Source of the DNA: an uncultured Anaerolineaceae bacterium
Lineage (GTDB): Bacteria; Chloroflexota; Anaerolineae; Anaerolineales; Anaerolineaceae
Direction: 5' to 3'
NCBI GenBank assembly: GCA_937894825.1
Contig: CALCQT010000606.1
Location: forward strand, 1 to 6,006
Length of the DNA stretch: 6,006 nucleotides
The notes under the pieces are model-generated. The model was not told the origin of the DNA, ran no database searches, and saw only the letters and a program-made list of their open reading frames with translations. Shown here piece by piece: positions 5,209 to 6,006 of this stretch (its first letter is position 1; every line of letters starts with the position of its first letter). The translations under genes were made by a program, and so were the position numbers.

Positions 5209-6006
5209 ATGAAAAAAGCTTTGTTGTTCGTAGTTTTAGCCATGATGCTCTCCATCACAACAGCCGCTTTTGCTGCGGATAGCTATACCATTGCTTTTAT
5301 CGCCATGGATTCCATGGACCAGCACTGGCTGAAAGTGAAAGCCGGCGCCGAAGAAGCGACCGCCGAACTGGTGGCTGAAGGTCATGACGTAAAATTTGTG
5401 TTTGACGCCCCGTCAACAAAAGTGGATGCCGTTGTTCAGGCCAGCCTGGTTGAAAACCAGATCACCAATAAAGCCAGCGCGATCATGGTCGCCCCGATGG
5501 ATGCGGAAGCGCTGGTTCCGGCCATCGAAGCCGTTTATGACGCCGGAATTCCGACCATTCTGATCGATACGCTTGCCAATACCGACAAATTCCAGGTCAT
5601 TTTCCAGACCGACAACGGCGCTGCCGCCCGCACTGCCGCGCAGGAACTGGGTAAACTGCTGGATGGAAAAGGCAAAATCGCGATCATTAATGCGCAGGCC
5701 GGTTCTCAGACCACCATGACCCGCGAGAATGAATTCCGCGATGAGCTGGGAACAGCGTTCCCGGATATCGAAATCGTTGGCGTGCAGTACAGTGACGGCG
5801 ACAAGCAGAAGGCGTTGAATTATGCTGACGACTTCATGATCAGCTATCCGGATCTGGCCGGTTTCTATGCCTGCAATGAAGGTTCCACCGTTGGTACCGG
5901 AAATGCTGTTGATCAGGCTGGAAAAGCTGGTGAAGTGATCGTGGTTGGTTTTGACTTTTCCGAAGAAGTGAAAGATCTGGTGGATCGCGAAGTGAGCCAG
6001 GCCACG
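5209..6006 (+). CDS. Sugar ABC importer substrate-binding protein, Peripla_BP_4/RbsB-like, partial at right edge
   Basis: 266 codons are visible and the stop lies beyond the window; full members are usually about 310-350 residues. Residues 1-22 form a Sec signal peptide: MKK, a hydrophobic core, then AFA with probable cleavage before Ala23. There is no lipobox cysteine, so this is a soluble secreted form rather than a lipoprotein. The mature part has the type I fold: SYTIAFIAM opening strand with DQHWLKVKAGAEEA (37-50), a VAPMDAEAL turn (95-103), AGIPTILID (112-120), Arg172 in the TTMTRENEF segment, Asn223 in YACNE, and Asp249 in VVGFD. These lie where ribose- and galactose-type proteins contact the sugar. 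Where ribose-binding proteins have Asp-Arg after the IP-V strand, this one has Asp120-Thr121, so ribose is not assured. It delivers substrate to the permease encoded 54 nt upstream. Being last in the order ATPase, permease, binding protein follows the arrangement of several rbs-type operons. Confidence 0.9.
   Translation, partial: MKKALLFVVLAMMLSITTAAFAADSYTIAFIAMDSMDQHWLKVKAGAEEATAELVAEGHDVKFVFDAPSTKVDAVVQASLVENQITNKASAIMVAPMDAEALVPAIEAVYDAGIPTILIDTLANTDKFQVIFQTDNGAAARTAAQELGKLLDGKGKIAIINAQAGSQTTMTRENEFRDELGTAFPDIEIVGVQYSDGDKQKALNYADDFMISYPDLAGFYACNEGSTVGTGNAVDQAGKAGEVIVVGFDFSEEVKDLVDREVSQAT

Overview
The window holds five genes in three blocks. (1) Bases 1-1447, + strand: the C-terminal part of an AddA-type UvrD/Rep superfamily 1 helicase, cut by the left window edge. 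It stops shortly after helicase motif VI, with no RecB-like nuclease domain. (2) Bases 1401-2294, - strand: a complete ten-helix EamA/DMT permease, convergent with the helicase gene and overlapping it by 47 bases. (3) Bases 2683-6006, + strand: a sugar ABC importer operon in the order ATPase (RbsA type), permease (RbsC type), periplasmic-type binding protein. The last gene is cut by the right edge.

Organism: a mesophile-like bacterium of moderate GC. By hand count on sample lines, the helicase gene is about 58-68% GC, the permease and transporter genes about 42-55%, and the intergenic region about 33-35%. The visible helicase N-terminus (VQRSIAASGG followed by LNQTYRAH) resembles AddA-like proteins I associate with Chloroflexota (Anaerolineae). 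A clostridial-type host is also possible, and I would not commit below 'Bacteria'. Shine-Dalgarno sites are ordinary, with AGGAGG ahead of the binding protein gene.

How the genes work together: the RbsA-type protein (two fused ATPase domains) powers the RbsC-type permease, which takes substrate from the secreted binding protein. This is the CUT2 class of carbohydrate importers. The substrate cannot be read from the sequence: no kinase, isomerase, pyranase (RbsD) or regulator gene is visible, and the usual Asp-Arg ligand motif of ribose-binding proteins reads Asp-Thr here. The EamA permease is divergent from the operon and has no evident functional link to it.

The 388-base gap between the permease start and the ATPase start is the most informative non-coding stretch. 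It contains a perfect 18-bp palindrome centred on GTATATAC, which matches the GntR/HutC-type operator consensus and overlaps a plausible -10 box. Downstream is a roughly 130-nt structured leader with a possible 38-codon ORF ending in an ATGA overlap with the ATPase start. A clear hairpin with a short T tail separates the permease gene from the binding-protein gene.

I see no CRISPR array, tRNA, rRNA, insertion sequence or recognisable new biological system. The points worth checking are the truncated helicase with its overlap, and the regulatory architecture of the transporter operon.
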